From an uncultured Faecalibacterium sp. (GTDB taxonomy: Bacteria; Bacillota; Clostridia; Oscillospirales; Ruminococcaceae): a stretch of 13,924 nt of DNA. The DNA lies in contig CALDNF010000044.1 in NCBI GenBank assembly GCA_937917475.1, forward strand, positions 1 through 13,924, read 5' to 3'. Positions 13,055-13,924 of the stretch are shown here, one piece after another. The notes below the pieces were generated by a model. It did no database searches. It saw only the letters and a program-made list of their open reading frames with translations, and was not told where the DNA came from. Each line of letters begins with the position of its first letter. Within the stretch, counting starts at the first letter, position 1. The position numbers were made by a program, and so were the translations under genes.

Positions 13055-13071
13055 AAGCGGGAAAGGAGCAA

Positions 13072-13824
13072 ATGACGATGCGCAGATTGAGAAAGGCTCT
13101 GGGCCGCATCCTGCTGACGGTACTGCTGCTTGTGCTGAGCGTTCTGCTGGCAGTGGGAGTTGTGCTGGGCTGGCAGGGCCATACTTTATATAAAGAGGCG
13201 GTGGAGACCGCCCCCATCGGTTCGATGTATGACCGCATCCGGGCCCGGGGGGAGTTTGTGACCTTCGACCAGCTGCCCGGCACCTATGTGGATGCTGTCA
13301 TCTCGGTGGAAGACCGCCGTTTTGCCGTCCATCATGGCATCGACCCGATCTCTATTGGGCGGGCACTGGTCATCGATGTAAAGACCCATTCCCTTGCCGA
13401 GGGCGGCAGCACTCTGACCCAGCAGCTTGCCAAGAATGAGCTGTTCACGCAGGAAAAGCGGATGGCCCGGAAGGCGGCAGAAATGTTTGCTGCACTGGAC
13501 ATTGAAAAGAACTACTCCAAGCAGCAGATCTTTGAGATGTATGCCAATACCATCTATTTTGGCAGCGGCTATTACGGCATTGCGCAGGCGGCACAGGGAT
13601 ATTTTGGAAAGACGCCCGCCCAGCTGACCGATGCGGAGGCTGTGGTGCTGGCGGGCCTGCCCAATGCGCCCAGCCTGTATTCTCCCAAGGGAAACCCCGC
13701 TCTGGCCCTGAAACGAACCAAAGTGGTGCTGGACCGCATGACCGAAGCCAAAAAGCTGACCCCTGCCGAAGCCGATGTGCTGGAAGCCGAGATCACGGCT
13801 CTGCCAGTGATGGCGCAGCCATAA
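13072..13824 (+). CDS. Monofunctional peptidoglycan glycosyltransferase (GT51)
   Basis: 250 aa. One N-terminal membrane anchor (about 11-34) is followed by a complete GT51 domain outside the membrane. Motifs in order are ISVEDRRFAVHHGID (77-91) with catalytic Glu80, GGSTLTQQLAKN (111-122), RKAAEMFAALDIEKNYSKQ (133-151) with second conserved Glu137, IFEMYANTIYFGSGYYGI (153-170) and LAGLPNAPSLYSP (193-205). The protein ends soon after, with no transpeptidase domain. It therefore polymerises lipid II glycan strands only, like MtgA, and is not a bifunctional class A PBP. AAAGGAG (13062-13068) is 3 bases from the first ATG (13072) but 9 from a second in-frame ATG (13078), so translation may begin at Met3. 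The gene is monocistronic, with its own terminator. Confidence 0.94.
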   Translation: MTMRRLRKALGRILLTVLLLVLSVLLAVGVVLGWQGHTLYKEAVETAPIGSMYDRIRARGEFVTFDQLPGTYVDAVISVEDRRFAVHHGIDPISIGRALVIDVKTHSLAEGGSTLTQQLAKNELFTQEKRMARKAAEMFAALDIEKNYSKQQIFEMYANTIYFGSGYYGIAQAAQGYFGKTPAQLTDAEAVVLAGLPNAPSLYSPKGNPALALKRTKVVLDRMTEAKKLTPAEADVLEAEITALPVMAQP

Positions 13825-13833
13825 AAAATTCCC

Positions 13834-13875
13834 AAAAGTGCGTGCCCGAAGTGCCGGGTTCGCATTTTTGTTTTA
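13834..13875 (+). terminator. Terminator of the glycosyltransferase gene
   Basis: AAAAGTGCG (13834-13842) pairs with CGCATTTTT (13861-13869), one pair being G-U. The stem continues through a small internal loop into CCCG/CGGG (13845-13848 with 13855-13858). TTTTTGTTTTAT follows. The remaining bases to 13924 are AT-rich and I see no gene in them. Confidence 0.85.
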
Positions 13876-13924
13876 TAGCAATTTTCAAAATTAAAGCGCA
13901 TATCCGCATGAACGAAACCACCCT

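Overview
The window looks like chromosomal DNA from a GC-rich, low-to-moderate complexity Firmicute. Gene families, strong AGGAGG-type ribosome sites, sigma-A promoters with extended -10 boxes and numerous intrinsic terminators all fit an anaerobic gut clostridium. My best guess is Faecalibacterium or a close Oscillospiraceae relative. That placement is recognition from gene content and protein style, not a search result.

Layout, left to right. (1) 1-3567, plus strand: the tail of an unidentified gene, a terminator hairpin, then a housekeeping operon of a PDZ/radical-SAM/DUF512 protein, the ribosome-assembly GTPase Der and the acyltransferase PlsY. (2) 3590-3770: an isolated tRNA-Ala(GGC) gene with a perfect consensus promoter, a 10-bp inverted repeat in its leader and its own terminator. 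(3) 3781-7182, minus strand: a three-gene operon encoding an SPFH protein with three zinc ribbons, a double zinc-ribbon membrane protein and a TPM-domain membrane protein. This matches the Bacillus subtilis YdjI/YdjG/YdjH set but has no PspA gene. (4) 7191-9659, plus strand, divergent from (3): a thiamine salvage operon. A TPP riboswitch and terminator precede about 230 nt of further structured leader, then thiW, thiM and thiE. (5) 9743-11173, plus strand: a lone ROK-family regulator whose sugar and zinc motifs are degraded. (6) 11201-12938, minus strand: an O-acetylhomoserine sulfhydrylase gene (metY) with a long leader. (7) 13049-13875, plus strand: a monofunctional peptidoglycan glycosyltransferase.

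The most interesting signal is the metY leader. A consensus promoter (12910-12938) and a palindrome over the first transcribed bases are followed by an unannotated 40-codon ORF. That ORF has a perfect Shine-Dalgarno site and contains 4 Cys and 4 Met (20 % sulfur residues). Next comes an intrinsic terminator (12647-12687), all upstream of a gene that makes sulfur amino acids. This has the layout of a translation-coupled transcription attenuator sensing Cys and/or Met. I know of no named family that it matches.

Secondary points are the structured region between the TPP-riboswitch terminator and thiW, the YdjGHI-like membrane module without PspA, and the divergent ROK protein with palindromes beside its promoter. 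All assignments come from reading motifs by eye. No similarity search, RNA folding or covariance calculation was run.
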